Of a stretch of 5,885 nucleotides of DNA, positions 1 to 5,876 are shown piece by piece. The notes beneath the pieces were generated by a model, which was given only the letters and a program-made list of their open reading frames with translations, made no database searches and was not told where the DNA came from. Source of the stretch: an uncultured Coprococcus sp. (GTDB lineage: Bacteria > Bacillota_A > Clostridia > Lachnospirales > Lachnospiraceae). The stretch lies in assembly GCA_900767685.1 (NCBI GenBank), contig CAAGAB010000185.1, positions 1 to 5,885 on the forward strand, in the 5' to 3' direction. Each line of letters starts with the position of its first letter. The first letter of the stretch is position 1. The position numbers and the translations under genes were made by a program.

Positions 1-405
1 CCTGCAGAGCTTGCAAAGAGCTGTATGGAAGATATAGATAAGGATTTCGTTAAGCGCGTAAAACCGGGCGACATCATGGTGGCAAGAAAGAACTTCGGCT
101 GTGGATCTTCAAGAGAGCACGCACCTATAGCCATCAAGGCTTCAGGAATAAGCTGTGTCATCGCAGAGACATTTGCCAGAATCTTCTATAGGAATGCCAT
201 CAATATCGGACTTCCTATCATCGAGTGCCCTGAGGCAGCTGAGGCTATCCAGGCAGGCGACGATGTGGAGATCGATTTTGACAGCGGTATGATCTATGAC
301 AGAACCCAGGGAACAGAGTTCAAGGGACAGGCATTCCCTCCGTTCATGCAGGAGATCATCAAGAGCGAGGGACTCATCAACTACATCAATAATAAAAATA
401 AATAG
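1..405 (+). CDS. leuD: 3-isopropylmalate dehydratase, small subunit (5' end outside window)
   Basis: Small (swivel-domain) subunit of isopropylmalate isomerase, which with the LeuC iron-sulfur subunit converts 2-isopropylmalate to 3-isopropylmalate in cytoplasmic leucine synthesis. The frame is open from base 1, so the gene starts upstream. 134 residues are visible, and compared with the usual length of about 160-165 roughly 30 N-terminal residues are missing. The ATG at 25 is internal, because the preceding residues (PAELAKSC) already match the family. Visible family motifs are [12 protein letters not shown] (from base 91), followed by [19 protein letters not shown] and IECPEA. The C-terminal end, with FPPFMQEII, is typical and complete, stopping at TAG 403-405. 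leuC is expected immediately upstream but cannot be seen. leuB follows after 64 nt, consistent with one transcript. The identification is very secure. Confidence 0.97.
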   Translation, partial: PAELAKSCMEDIDKDFVKRVKPGDIMVARKNFGCGSSREHAPIAIKASGISCVIAETFARIFYRNAINIGLPIIECPEAAEAIQAGDDVEIDFDSGMIYDRTQGTEFKGQAFPPFMQEIIKSEGLINYINNKNK

Positions 406-415
406 AGTATGAGCA

Positions 416-455
416 TGTTTTGCCAGAGCGAAGATATATCATGAAAGGCAAAACA
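416..455 (+). other. Stem-loop between leuD and leuB
   Basis: TGTTTTGCC (416-424) is perfectly complementary to GGCAAAACA (447-455), giving a 9-bp stem around a 22-nt loop. No T-run follows, so it is not an intrinsic terminator. The right arm ends directly against the leuB ribosome binding site (AAGGAG, 458-463). An mRNA processing, stabilising or translation-tuning role is possible but is only inferred. Confidence 0.5.
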
Positions 456-469
456 GGAAGGAGACAAAA

Positions 470-1552
470 ATGCAGTGCAATTTAGCCGTAATAAAAGGCG
501 ACGGTATCGGCCCTGAGGTAGTCACAGAAGCTATGAAGGTTCTTGATACAGTCGGAGAGAAGTTCGGACATACATTTGACTATGAGCAGATTCTCATGGG
601 TGGATGTTCAATAGACGCAACTGGTGTGCCTCTCACAGACGAGGCAGTGGCAGTTGCAAAGTCCAAGGATGCTGTTCTTCTCGGTTCAATAGGAGGAAAT
701 ACATCCACATCACCATGGTATAAGCTTCCTCCAAATCTCCGCCCGGAGGCAGGACTGTTAAAGATCAGAAAAGAGCTTGGCCTCTTCGCAAACCTTCGTC
801 CTGCAAATCTTTATGATGAGCTGAAGGAGGCTTGTCCACTTAAGGCTGAGATCGCAGAGCGCGGATTTGACATGATGATGATGAGAGAACTCACCGGTGG
901 TCTCTACTTTGGCGAGAGACACACAGAGGAGGTTGACGGAGTCATGACGGCCGTTGATACCCTCACATACAATGAGAACGAGATCAGAAGAATTGCAATT
1001 AAGGCATTTGACATAGCTATGAAGAGAAAAAAGAAAGTCACATCCGTTGACAAGGCAAATGTTCTTGATTCTTCGAGACTTTGGAGAAAGGTTGTTGAGG
1101 AAGTGGCAAAGGATTACCCTGAGGTTGAGCTTGAGCACATGCTCGTAGACAACTGTGCAATGCAGCTTGTAAAGGATCCGGCACAGTTCGACGTGGTCCT
1201 CACAGAGAATATGTTCGGTGACATCCTTTCAGACGAGGCGTCCATGATCTCAGGTTCTATCGGAATGCTTTCATCAGCATCACTTAACGAGACAAAGTTT
1301 GGTATGTACGAGCCATCAGGCGGATCAGCACCTGACATAGCAGGACAGAACAAGGCAAATCCAATAGCAACCATTCTGTCAGCAGCCATGATGCTCAGAT
1401 ACACATTTGACCTTGACAAGGAGGCAGATGCGGTGGAGAACGCTGTAAAGCAGGTGCTCAAGGACGGTTACAGAACCATAGATATCCACTCAGAGGGAAC
1501 ACAGCTCGTAGGCTGTTCCGAGATGGGTGATCTTATCTGCGAGAGAGTATAA
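470..1552 (+). CDS. leuB: 3-isopropylmalate dehydrogenase
   Basis: Cytoplasmic NAD-dependent oxidative decarboxylation of 3-isopropylmalate to 2-oxo-4-methylpentanoate, the third step of leucine synthesis. The protein has 360 residues, the normal full length. The order of motifs is that of the beta-decarboxylating dehydrogenase family: GDGIGPE (10-16), LLGSIGG near 70-76, KIRKELGLFANLRP for substrate arginines, RELTGGLYFGER with catalytic Tyr146, VDKANVLD with catalytic Lys195, and metal-binding aspartates Asp227 (VDNCAMQ), Asp251 and Asp255 (NMFGDILSDEAS). The nucleotide-binding loop reads EPSGGSAPDIAG, with Gly where many homologues have His (HGSAPDIAG). This is a substitution to note, but the rest of the loop is intact. 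ATG 470 is chosen because AAGGAG (458-463) lies 6 nt upstream and the protein starts at the usual place. ilvD follows after a 278-nt spacer that holds repeats. Isocitrate or tartrate dehydrogenase is unlikely given the GLYFGER context and the leu neighbours. Confidence 0.98.
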   Translation: MQCNLAVIKGDGIGPEVVTEAMKVLDTVGEKFGHTFDYEQILMGGCSIDATGVPLTDEAVAVAKSKDAVLLGSIGGNTSTSPWYKLPPNLRPEAGLLKIRKELGLFANLRPANLYDELKEACPLKAEIAERGFDMMMMRELTGGLYFGERHTEEVDGVMTAVDTLTYNENEIRRIAIKAFDIAMKRKKKVTSVDKANVLDSSRLWRKVVEEVAKDYPEVELEHMLVDNCAMQLVKDPAQFDVVLTENMFGDILSDEASMISGSIGMLSSASLNETKFGMYEPSGGSAPDIAGQNKANPIATILSAAMMLRYTFDLDKEADAVENAVKQVLKDGYRTIDIHSEGTQLVGCSEMGDLICERV

Positions 1553-1569
1553 TAGCCAAAAAGAAATGT

Positions 1570-1595
1570 CATAAGCGGACATTTGAGCCCGCCGG
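1570..1595 (+). repeat. Truncated left end of the palindromic element (partial copy C)
   Basis: These 26 nt match 1680-1705, the left end of element A, at 25 of 26 positions; the only difference is G1587 against A1697. The match starts CATAAGCGGACATTTGA and ends CCCGCCGG. After it, the sequence runs GCGAATAAAG and the rest of the element, including the conserved ACGAGCGGGAGCG block and any right arm, is missing. The short stretch GCCC-GCC-GGGC (1587-1597) could be an internal deletion joining the left block to the GGGCGAA of the right half. Locally AAATGTC (1564-1570) can pair with GACATTT (1578-1584). This is a remnant or partial duplication rather than a full copy. Confidence 0.75.
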
Positions 1596-1664
1596 GCGAA
1601 TAAAGTTAAAGAATAAAATTTAGAAATGTAAGACGAGAGTACACAGCCTATATTATGTGGCAGA

Positions 1665-1787
1665 AATATTCATTATATCCATAAGCGGACATTTGAACCC
1701 GCCGGTACTTGGCGATACGAAGTGAGCCTTAGTACCGTTGCAGGGCGAAACGAGCGGGAGCGATCCGCGATGGATATAATGAATATT
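1665..1787 (+). repeat. Palindromic structured element A in the leuB-ilvD spacer
   Basis: The element is bounded by a perfect 18-bp inverted repeat, AATATTCATTATATCCAT (1665-1682) and its exact complement (1770-1787). Inside are further nested pairings: GCGGA (1685-1689) with TCCGC (1764-1768), CCCGC (1698-1702) with GCGGG (1754-1758), and GGTACT (1704-1709) with AGTACC (1731-1736), capped by GGC (1711-1713) with GCC (1726-1728). It shares the blocks GGACATT, CCGCCGGT, GGCGATAC, CCTTAGTACCG, TGCAGG and ACGAGCGGGAGCG, in the same order, with element B at 5582-5855. The outer arms are not shared in sequence. The right arm ends 28 nt before the ilvD ribosome binding site. There is no ORF of note and no T-run, so it is neither a coding transposon nor a terminator. 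It may be a non-autonomous palindromic repeat or a structured RNA; which one is not decided by the sequence. Confidence 0.8.
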
Positions 1788-1815
1788 GATGACACATTAC
1801 AATAACCTCTCGTCT

Positions 1816-1822
1816 GGAAGGG
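1816..1822 (+). promoter_or_regulatory. Ribosome binding site fixing the ilvD start
   Basis: GGAAGGG lies 8 nt before ATG 1831. It decides for this start over the longer reading from TTG 1786 or ATG 1789, which would begin at the edge of element A's right arm, has no Shine-Dalgarno sequence and adds 14-15 residues not expected in the family. Confidence 0.8.
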
Positions 1823-1830
1823 ATAAAAAG

Positions 1831-3501
1831 ATGAAGAGTGATAATGTTAGGGTAGGAATGCAGCAGGCGCCACACAGATCTCTGTTCAACGCACTGGGCA
1901 TGACAAAGGAAGAGATGGAGAGACCTTTAGTAGGTATCGTATGTTCATACAATGAGATAGTTCCAGGACACATGAACCTGGATAAGATAGCACAGGCAGT
2001 AAAGATGGGAGTTGCCATGGCAGGCGGTACACCTGTTATGTTCCCAGCAATCGCTGTATGTGACGGTATAGCGATGGGACACATCGGAATGAAGTATTCA
2101 CTGGTTACAAGAGATCTGATCGCAGACTCAACGGAGGCTATGGCTATAGCTCATCAGTTTGATGCACTGGTTATGATCCCTAACTGTGACAAGAACGTTC
2201 CTGGACTTCTCATGGCAGCAGCCAGAGTAAATGTTCCAACAGTATTTGTATCTGGCGGTCCTATGCTCGCTGGACACGTAAAGGGAAATAAGACAAGTCT
2301 TTCAAGCATGTTTGAGGCTGTTGGTTCATATGCAGCCGGAACTATGACAGAGGAAGATGTATACGAGTATGAGTGCAAGACATGTCCTACATGCGGATCG
2401 TGTTCAGGTATGTACACAGCAAACTCAATGAACTGTCTGACCGAGGCTCTTGGAATGGGACTTCCAGGAAATGGAACTATTCCAGCCGTTTATTCAGAGA
2501 GACTTAAGCTTGCAAAGCATGCAGGTATGGCGGTCATGGATATGTACAGAAAGGGCATCAAGCCTAGAGATATCATCACAAAGGAGTCCATCATCAACGC
2601 TCTTACAGTTGATATGGCACTTGGATGTTCAACCAACTCCATGCTCCACCTTCCAGCCATCGCACATGAGATCGGCTTCGACTTCGATATCTCATTTGCA
2701 AATGAGATCAGCGCGAAGACACCAAATCTGTGCCACCTTGCTCCAGCAGGTCACACATACATGGAGGATCTCAATGAGGCCGGCGGTGTGTATGCGGTTA
2801 TCAAGCAGCTTGCTGATGCGGGTCTCATCAACAAGGACTGCATGACAGTTACAGGTAAGACAATAGGAGAGGCTGTTGCAGGCAGTGTCAACAAGAATCC
2901 TGAGGTCATCAGACCTATGGACAATCCATATACAGTTACAGGTGGTCTGGCTGTACTCAAGGGTAACCTTGCACCAGACGGCTCTGTAGTAAAGCGTTCA
3001 GCAGTTGTGCCTGAGATGCTGGCTCACAAGGGCCCTGCAAGGGTATTTGACTGTGAGGAGGACGCGATCGCAGCTATCAAGGGTGGTAAGATCGTAGAGG
3101 GTGACGTAGTAGTCATCAGATACGAGGGACCAAAGGGAGGCCCTGGTATGAGAGAGATGCTCAATCCTACATCAGCAATAGCAGGTATGGGACTTGGCTC
3201 ATCAGTAGCTCTTATCACAGACGGAAGATTCTCAGGAGCAAGCCGTGGAGCATCCATCGGACATGTATCACCTGAGGCTGCTGTGGGCGGACCTATCGCA
3301 CTTGTTGAGGAAGGCGATATGATCGAGATCGATATCAACAACCTCAGCATCAAGCTTGATGTGTCAGACGAGGAGCTTGCAAAGAGAAAGGCTGCATGGA
3401 CACCAAGAGAGCCAAAGGTTACAACGGGCTATCTTGCAAGATACGCAGCAATGGTTACATCAGGTAACAGAGGTGCTGTGCTTGAGGTGCCAAAGAACTA
3501 G
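1831..3501 (+). CDS. ilvD: Dihydroxy-acid dehydratase
   Basis: Iron-sulfur dehydratase of the IlvD/Edd family. It converts 2,3-dihydroxy-isovalerate and 2,3-dihydroxy-3-methylvalerate to the keto acids of valine and isoleucine in the cytoplasm. The protein has 556 residues, the usual size, starting [10 protein letters not shown]. Family signatures are NCDKNVPG (cluster Cys119, with Asp120 and Lys121 as metal-site residues), [16 protein letters not shown] (cluster Cys191), and [11 protein letters not shown] (463-473). At the position where plant-type [2Fe-2S] enzymes carry a cysteine in an NTCN motif, this protein has VPGH, as in the E. coli enzyme, so an oxygen-labile E. coli-type cluster is inferred. 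Cys38 in GIVCSYNE replaces the Asn often seen there. The phosphogluconate dehydratase relative Edd is unlikely, given the length and the ilvB/leuB neighbours. ilvB follows after 109 nt. The start is fixed by GGAAGGG at 1816. Confidence 0.98.
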   Translation: MKSDNVRVGMQQAPHRSLFNALGMTKEEMERPLVGIVCSYNEIVPGHMNLDKIAQAVKMGVAMAGGTPVMFPAIAVCDGIAMGHIGMKYSLVTRDLIADSTEAMAIAHQFDALVMIPNCDKNVPGLLMAAARVNVPTVFVSGGPMLAGHVKGNKTSLSSMFEAVGSYAAGTMTEEDVYEYECKTCPTCGSCSGMYTANSMNCLTEALGMGLPGNGTIPAVYSERLKLAKHAGMAVMDMYRKGIKPRDIITKESIINALTVDMALGCSTNSMLHLPAIAHEIGFDFDISFANEISAKTPNLCHLAPAGHTYMEDLNEAGGVYAVIKQLADAGLINKDCMTVTGKTIGEAVAGSVNKNPEVIRPMDNPYTVTGGLAVLKGNLAPDGSVVKRSAVVPEMLAHKGPARVFDCEEDAIAAIKGGKIVEGDVVVIRYEGPKGGPGMREMLNPTSAIAGMGLGSSVALITDGRFSGASRGASIGHVSPEAAVGGPIALVEEGDMIEIDINNLSIKLDVSDEELAKRKAAWTPREPKVTTGYLARYAAMVTSGNRGAVLEVPKN

Positions 3502-3507
3502 ATGATG

Positions 3508-3571
3508 ATTGTGAAATTCAATTATGTAGACTAAAACATCTCAGAAGTTCATGATCTACATGTTTCACAAT
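3508..3571 (+). other. Bipartite stem-loop between ilvD and ilvB
   Basis: ATTGTGAAA (3508-3516) pairs with TTTCACAAT (3563-3571). After a 7-nt bulge on the left and 1 nt on the right, ATGTAGA (3524-3530) pairs with TCTACAT (3555-3561), closing a 24-nt loop. That makes 16 Watson-Crick pairs. No T-run follows and none of the element A/B core blocks are present. It sits 25 nt before the ilvB ribosome binding site. An mRNA processing or stability role for the operon is an inference. Confidence 0.55.
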
Positions 3572-3595
3572 TATTTCTACGATATGAGAGAAAAG

Positions 3596-3601
3596 AAGGA
3601 G
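3596..3601 (+). promoter_or_regulatory. Ribosome binding site fixing the ilvB start
   Basis: AAGGAG lies 9 nt before ATG 3611. It supports that start over the in-frame ATGs at 3551 and 3584, the first of which lies in the intergenic stem-loop and has no Shine-Dalgarno sequence. Confidence 0.8.
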
Positions 3602-3610
3602 AAGATAATA

Positions 3611-5284
3611 ATGTCAAAGATATCAGGTTCTGAAATTGTTATAGAGTGCCTTAAAGAACAGGGCGTTGACACCGTGTTCGGTTATCCGGGAGGAACTATC
3701 CTCAACGTATATGATGCCCTCTACAAGCACCAGGATGAGATCAACCATGTGCTCACATCACATGAGCAGGGCGCTGCCCATGCAGCAGATGGATATGCCA
3801 GAGCTACAGGCAAGGTTGGAGTGTGTATGGCCACATCAGGTCCGGGTGCCACTAATCTCGTAACAGGTATAGCCACAGCATACATGGATTCAATTCCTGT
3901 TGTAGCTATCACAGCAAATGTAGGTGTGAACATGCTCGGTAAGGACAGCTTTCAGGAGATAGACATTGCAGGTGTTGTTATGCCGATCACCAAGCACAGC
4001 TTTATTGTAAAGCACATAGATGATCTTGCGCCAACTATCAGACGTGCATTCAAGATCGCAAAGAGCGGCAGACCAGGACCTGTACTTGTGGATATAACAA
4101 AGGATGTAACTGCAGCGGAGACAGAGTATACACCTGAGACACCAGAGGTTATTGAGAGAAAGACAGACACCATCCGCGAGGAGGATGTGAACAAGGTCAT
4201 TGAGATGATCAAGGTTTCAAGAAGACCATTTATCATGGCAGGTGGCGGATGCATTATCTCTGGCGCGTCAGCAGAACTTGCAGAATTTGCAGATAAGGTG
4301 GATGCACCTGTGTGCGATACGCTTATGGGTAAGGGTGCATTTGACGGAAGAAGTGAGAGATACACAGGCATGATCGGTATGCACGGAACCAAGGTGTCCA
4401 ACCTCGGTTTGTCAAGGGCAGATCTCGTGATCGTTGTGGGAGCCAGATTCTCAGACCGAGTTATCGGAAATGCATCCAAGTTTGCGCCAAATGCGAAGAT
4501 CATACATATAGATATAGATGCAGCCGAGATAGATAAGAACATCCCTACAAATGCCAGCATAGTCGGCGATGCAAAGGAAGTTCTGGAGATACTCAACGGC
4601 AAGCTTGCAACACAGTCGAACAAGACGTGGATGTCTGAGATCGAAGACCTCAAGAAGCAGAACCCAGATGTGTACAGCTTTGACACATTGAACGGTCCTG
4701 CAGCGATTAAGAAGATATATGAGCTGACAAATGGCGATGCAATCATCACGACGGATGTTGGACAGCATCAGATGTGGGCTGCCCAAAACTATACCTTCAA
4801 GGAGCCAAGAACATTCCTGTCATCAGGTGGCCTTGGAACCATGGGTTACGGTGTTGGTGCTGCGATCGGAGCAAAGTACGGCAGACCTGATAAGGTTGTC
4901 ATCAACATAGCCGGTGATGGATGTTTCAGAATGAACCTGAACGAGATAGCAACAGCAGCAAGATACAACGTTCCTATCATTCAGGTAGTCTTGAACAATC
5001 ATGTGCTCGGAATGGTAAGACAGTGGCAGACACTGTTCTATGACCACAGATATTCCAACACGGTGCTTGACGATTCAGTAGATTTCGTCAAAGTCGCAGA
5101 GGGACTTGGTGCAATGGGAATCAGAGCCAACACTCTTGATGAGTTTGAGGCAGCGATGAAGACAGCACTTACAGCAGGCAGACCGGTAGTAATAGATGTA
5201 ACAATAGCAGGAGATGACAAGGTATGGCCAATGGTAGCACCTGGTGCAGCCATCGACACCTGTTTCTCAGAAGACGATATGTAA
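3611..5284 (+). CDS. ilvB: Acetolactate synthase, large (catalytic) subunit
   Basis: Thiamine-diphosphate enzyme that condenses pyruvate with pyruvate or 2-oxobutyrate, giving acetolactate or acetohydroxybutyrate, the first common step of valine, leucine and isoleucine synthesis. The protein has 557 residues, the normal full length, starting MSKISGSEIVIECL. The N-terminal Pyr domain shows GYPGG (24-28) and the catalytic glutamate Glu52 in SHEQGAAHAADGYAR. The middle FAD-associated domain has VGARFSDR. The C-terminal PP domain has the thiamine-diphosphate motif from GDG (435-437) to NN (462-463), followed by LGMVRQWQTLFY, typical of biosynthetic FAD-dependent AHAS. The catabolic AlsS is less likely because of this C-terminal signature and the leu/ilv setting. 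No regulatory subunit gene (ilvN) follows directly; instead a terminator-like hairpin comes 27 nt after the stop. Feedback inhibition by valine would need an IlvN encoded elsewhere or beyond the right edge. Confidence 0.98.
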   Translation: MSKISGSEIVIECLKEQGVDTVFGYPGGTILNVYDALYKHQDEINHVLTSHEQGAAHAADGYARATGKVGVCMATSGPGATNLVTGIATAYMDSIPVVAITANVGVNMLGKDSFQEIDIAGVVMPITKHSFIVKHIDDLAPTIRRAFKIAKSGRPGPVLVDITKDVTAAETEYTPETPEVIERKTDTIREEDVNKVIEMIKVSRRPFIMAGGGCIISGASAELAEFADKVDAPVCDTLMGKGAFDGRSERYTGMIGMHGTKVSNLGLSRADLVIVVGARFSDRVIGNASKFAPNAKIIHIDIDAAEIDKNIPTNASIVGDAKEVLEILNGKLATQSNKTWMSEIEDLKKQNPDVYSFDTLNGPAAIKKIYELTNGDAIITTDVGQHQMWAAQNYTFKEPRTFLSSGGLGTMGYGVGAAIGAKYGRPDKVVINIAGDGCFRMNLNEIATAARYNVPIIQVVLNNHVLGMVRQWQTLFYDHRYSNTVLDDSVDFVKVAEGLGAMGIRANTLDEFEAAMKTALTAGRPVVIDVTIAGDDKVWPMVAPGAAIDTCFSEDDM

Positions 5285-5311
5285 TATATACGCCGACACA
5301 AGATGAAAAGA

Positions 5312-5358
5312 CACCATATTTGTGTGGATACATACATAAATATGGTGCCTTTATATAT
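5312..5358 (+). terminator. Terminator-like hairpin after ilvB
   Basis: CACCATATTT (5312-5321) pairs perfectly with AAATATGGTG (5338-5347). The inner GTGTG can add G-U and A-U pairs, so the loop is small. CCTTTATATAT follows, a poor T-run, so termination may be partial. A weaker outer pairing (CGCC 5291-5294 with GGCG 5377-5380, and CAAG 5299-5302 with CTTG 5367-5370) encloses it. The position 27 nt after the ilvB stop and just before a promoter candidate fits the end of the leu/ilv transcript. Confidence 0.55.
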
Positions 5359-5367
5359 AATCCCCAC

Positions 5368-5396
5368 TTGCCGACAGGCGAAAAGAGTGCTATAGT
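5368..5396 (+). promoter_or_regulatory. Sigma-A-type promoter candidate downstream of ilvB
   Basis: The -35 box TTGCCG (5368-5373; 4 of 6 to TTGACA), exactly 17 nt of spacer, and the -10 box TATAGT (5391-5396; 5 of 6 to TATAAT) fit the consensus. TGC directly before the -10 gives an extended -10 element. Transcription would start near 5402-5404, in GGATA. It lies just after the ilvB terminator-like hairpin and points to the gene beyond the right edge. Confidence 0.6.
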
Positions 5397-5525
5397 ACAG
5401 GGATATAAGCGATAATAAAGTTAAATTACTTGAAAACATAAGATTTTGAACCGAAAAACTTGAAAATCGCAAGCGGGATACACCAAAAGAACAAAGATAA
5501 GTCAGAATTTTACTATAAATGGGAA

Positions 5526-5536
5526 CGAAGGACATT
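5526..5536 (+). repeat. Short partial copy of the element B left end
   Basis: CGAAGGACATT is identical to 5634-5644 in the left half of element B, 108 nt further on. Only 11 nt match; the CCGCCGG block does not follow. It may be a remnant or chance, but it parallels the partial copy 110 nt upstream of element A. Confidence 0.35.
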
Positions 5537-5581
5537 TTTGTTAATAGATTATCTCGCACACATTTAATTAAGTCACAACCA

Positions 5582-5855
5582 GATAATTTTGCTAGAAAGA
5601 ATAAATTGCTTGTGATTGGTTGTATATGCCATTCGAAGGACATTCTACTCCGCCGGTCCTTAGTCGGTGCCAATGTGTCGAAGACACATTCTTTTATGCA
5701 CCGACGACATGCCGCCGACCGTAGGGAGGGGGCGATACCAGGGGTGGTGCGTAAGCAGCACCTTAGTACCGCTGCAGGAGTAGACGAGCGGGAGCGCTCC
5801 GAAGAATGTCATATACAGCCAATCACAAGTGCATTCAGCTTAAAGCAAAATTATC
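5582..5855 (+). repeat. Large palindromic structured element B upstream of the next gene
   Basis: The outermost arms GATAATTTTGCT (5582-5593) and AGCAAAATTATC (5844-5855) are perfect complements. After an internal loop of about 15 nt on each side comes a 26-position stem, 5609-5634 with 5804-5829, with 24 Watson-Crick pairs, one G-U and one mismatch. Inside are TCTACTCC (5644-5651) with GGAGTAGA (5777-5784), GTCGGTGC (5663-5670) with GCACCGAC (5698-5705) enclosing the hairpin AATGTGT/ACACATT (5672-5690), and GGTGGTGC/GCAGCACC (5743-5762) capped by a GTAA tetraloop with one mismatch. The conserved blocks GGACATT, CCGCCGGT, GGCGATAC, CCTTAGTACCG, TGCAGG and ACGAGCGGGAGCG match element A in order. 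Relative to A, about 73 extra nt sit between CCGCCGGT and GGCGATAC. A structured leader RNA or a non-coding palindromic repeat are both possible. Confidence 0.8.
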
Positions 5856-5870
5856 GTCACAAAATCAAAG

Positions 5871-5876
5871 AAGGAG
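5871..5876 (+). promoter_or_regulatory. Ribosome binding site of a gene beginning past the right edge
   Basis: AAGGAG is followed by 9 nt to the end of the window with no start codon among them. The spacing seen for leuB (6), ilvD (8) and ilvB (9) predicts a start codon at or just past the last base. The gene itself cannot be identified. Confidence 0.7.

Noticed and set aside
1649..1656. TATATTAT as a -10 box for an ilvD promoter
   Set aside because: No acceptable -35 box lies 16-18 nt upstream (GTAAGA or ATGTAA at those places).
1665..1787. Element A as an insertion sequence or intrinsic terminator
   Set aside because: There is no transposase frame, no clear target-site duplication and no T-run after the stem.
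1786..1830. Extended ilvD start at TTG 1786 or ATG 1789
   Set aside because: It has no ribosome binding site, it overlaps the end of element A's right arm, and the family N-terminus matches MKSDNV from 1831.
3952..4749. Reverse-strand 265-codon frame inside ilvB
   Set aside because: It lies wholly antisense to conserved ilvB coding sequence. Its Ser/Ile/Ala-rich translation is what an antisense frame of this codon usage gives.
5038..5673. Reverse-strand 211-codon frame overlapping the ilvB 3' end and element B
   Set aside because: It is antisense to a certain gene, has no family resemblance, and is low-complexity in its middle. It is a shadow frame.
5735..5770. T-box antiterminator-like AGGGGTGGTGCG
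   Set aside because: It resembles the AGGGTGGNACCGCG box only partly, its bases sit in a stable GTAA-capped hairpin, and no Stem I motifs or T-run terminator follow before the ribosome binding site.
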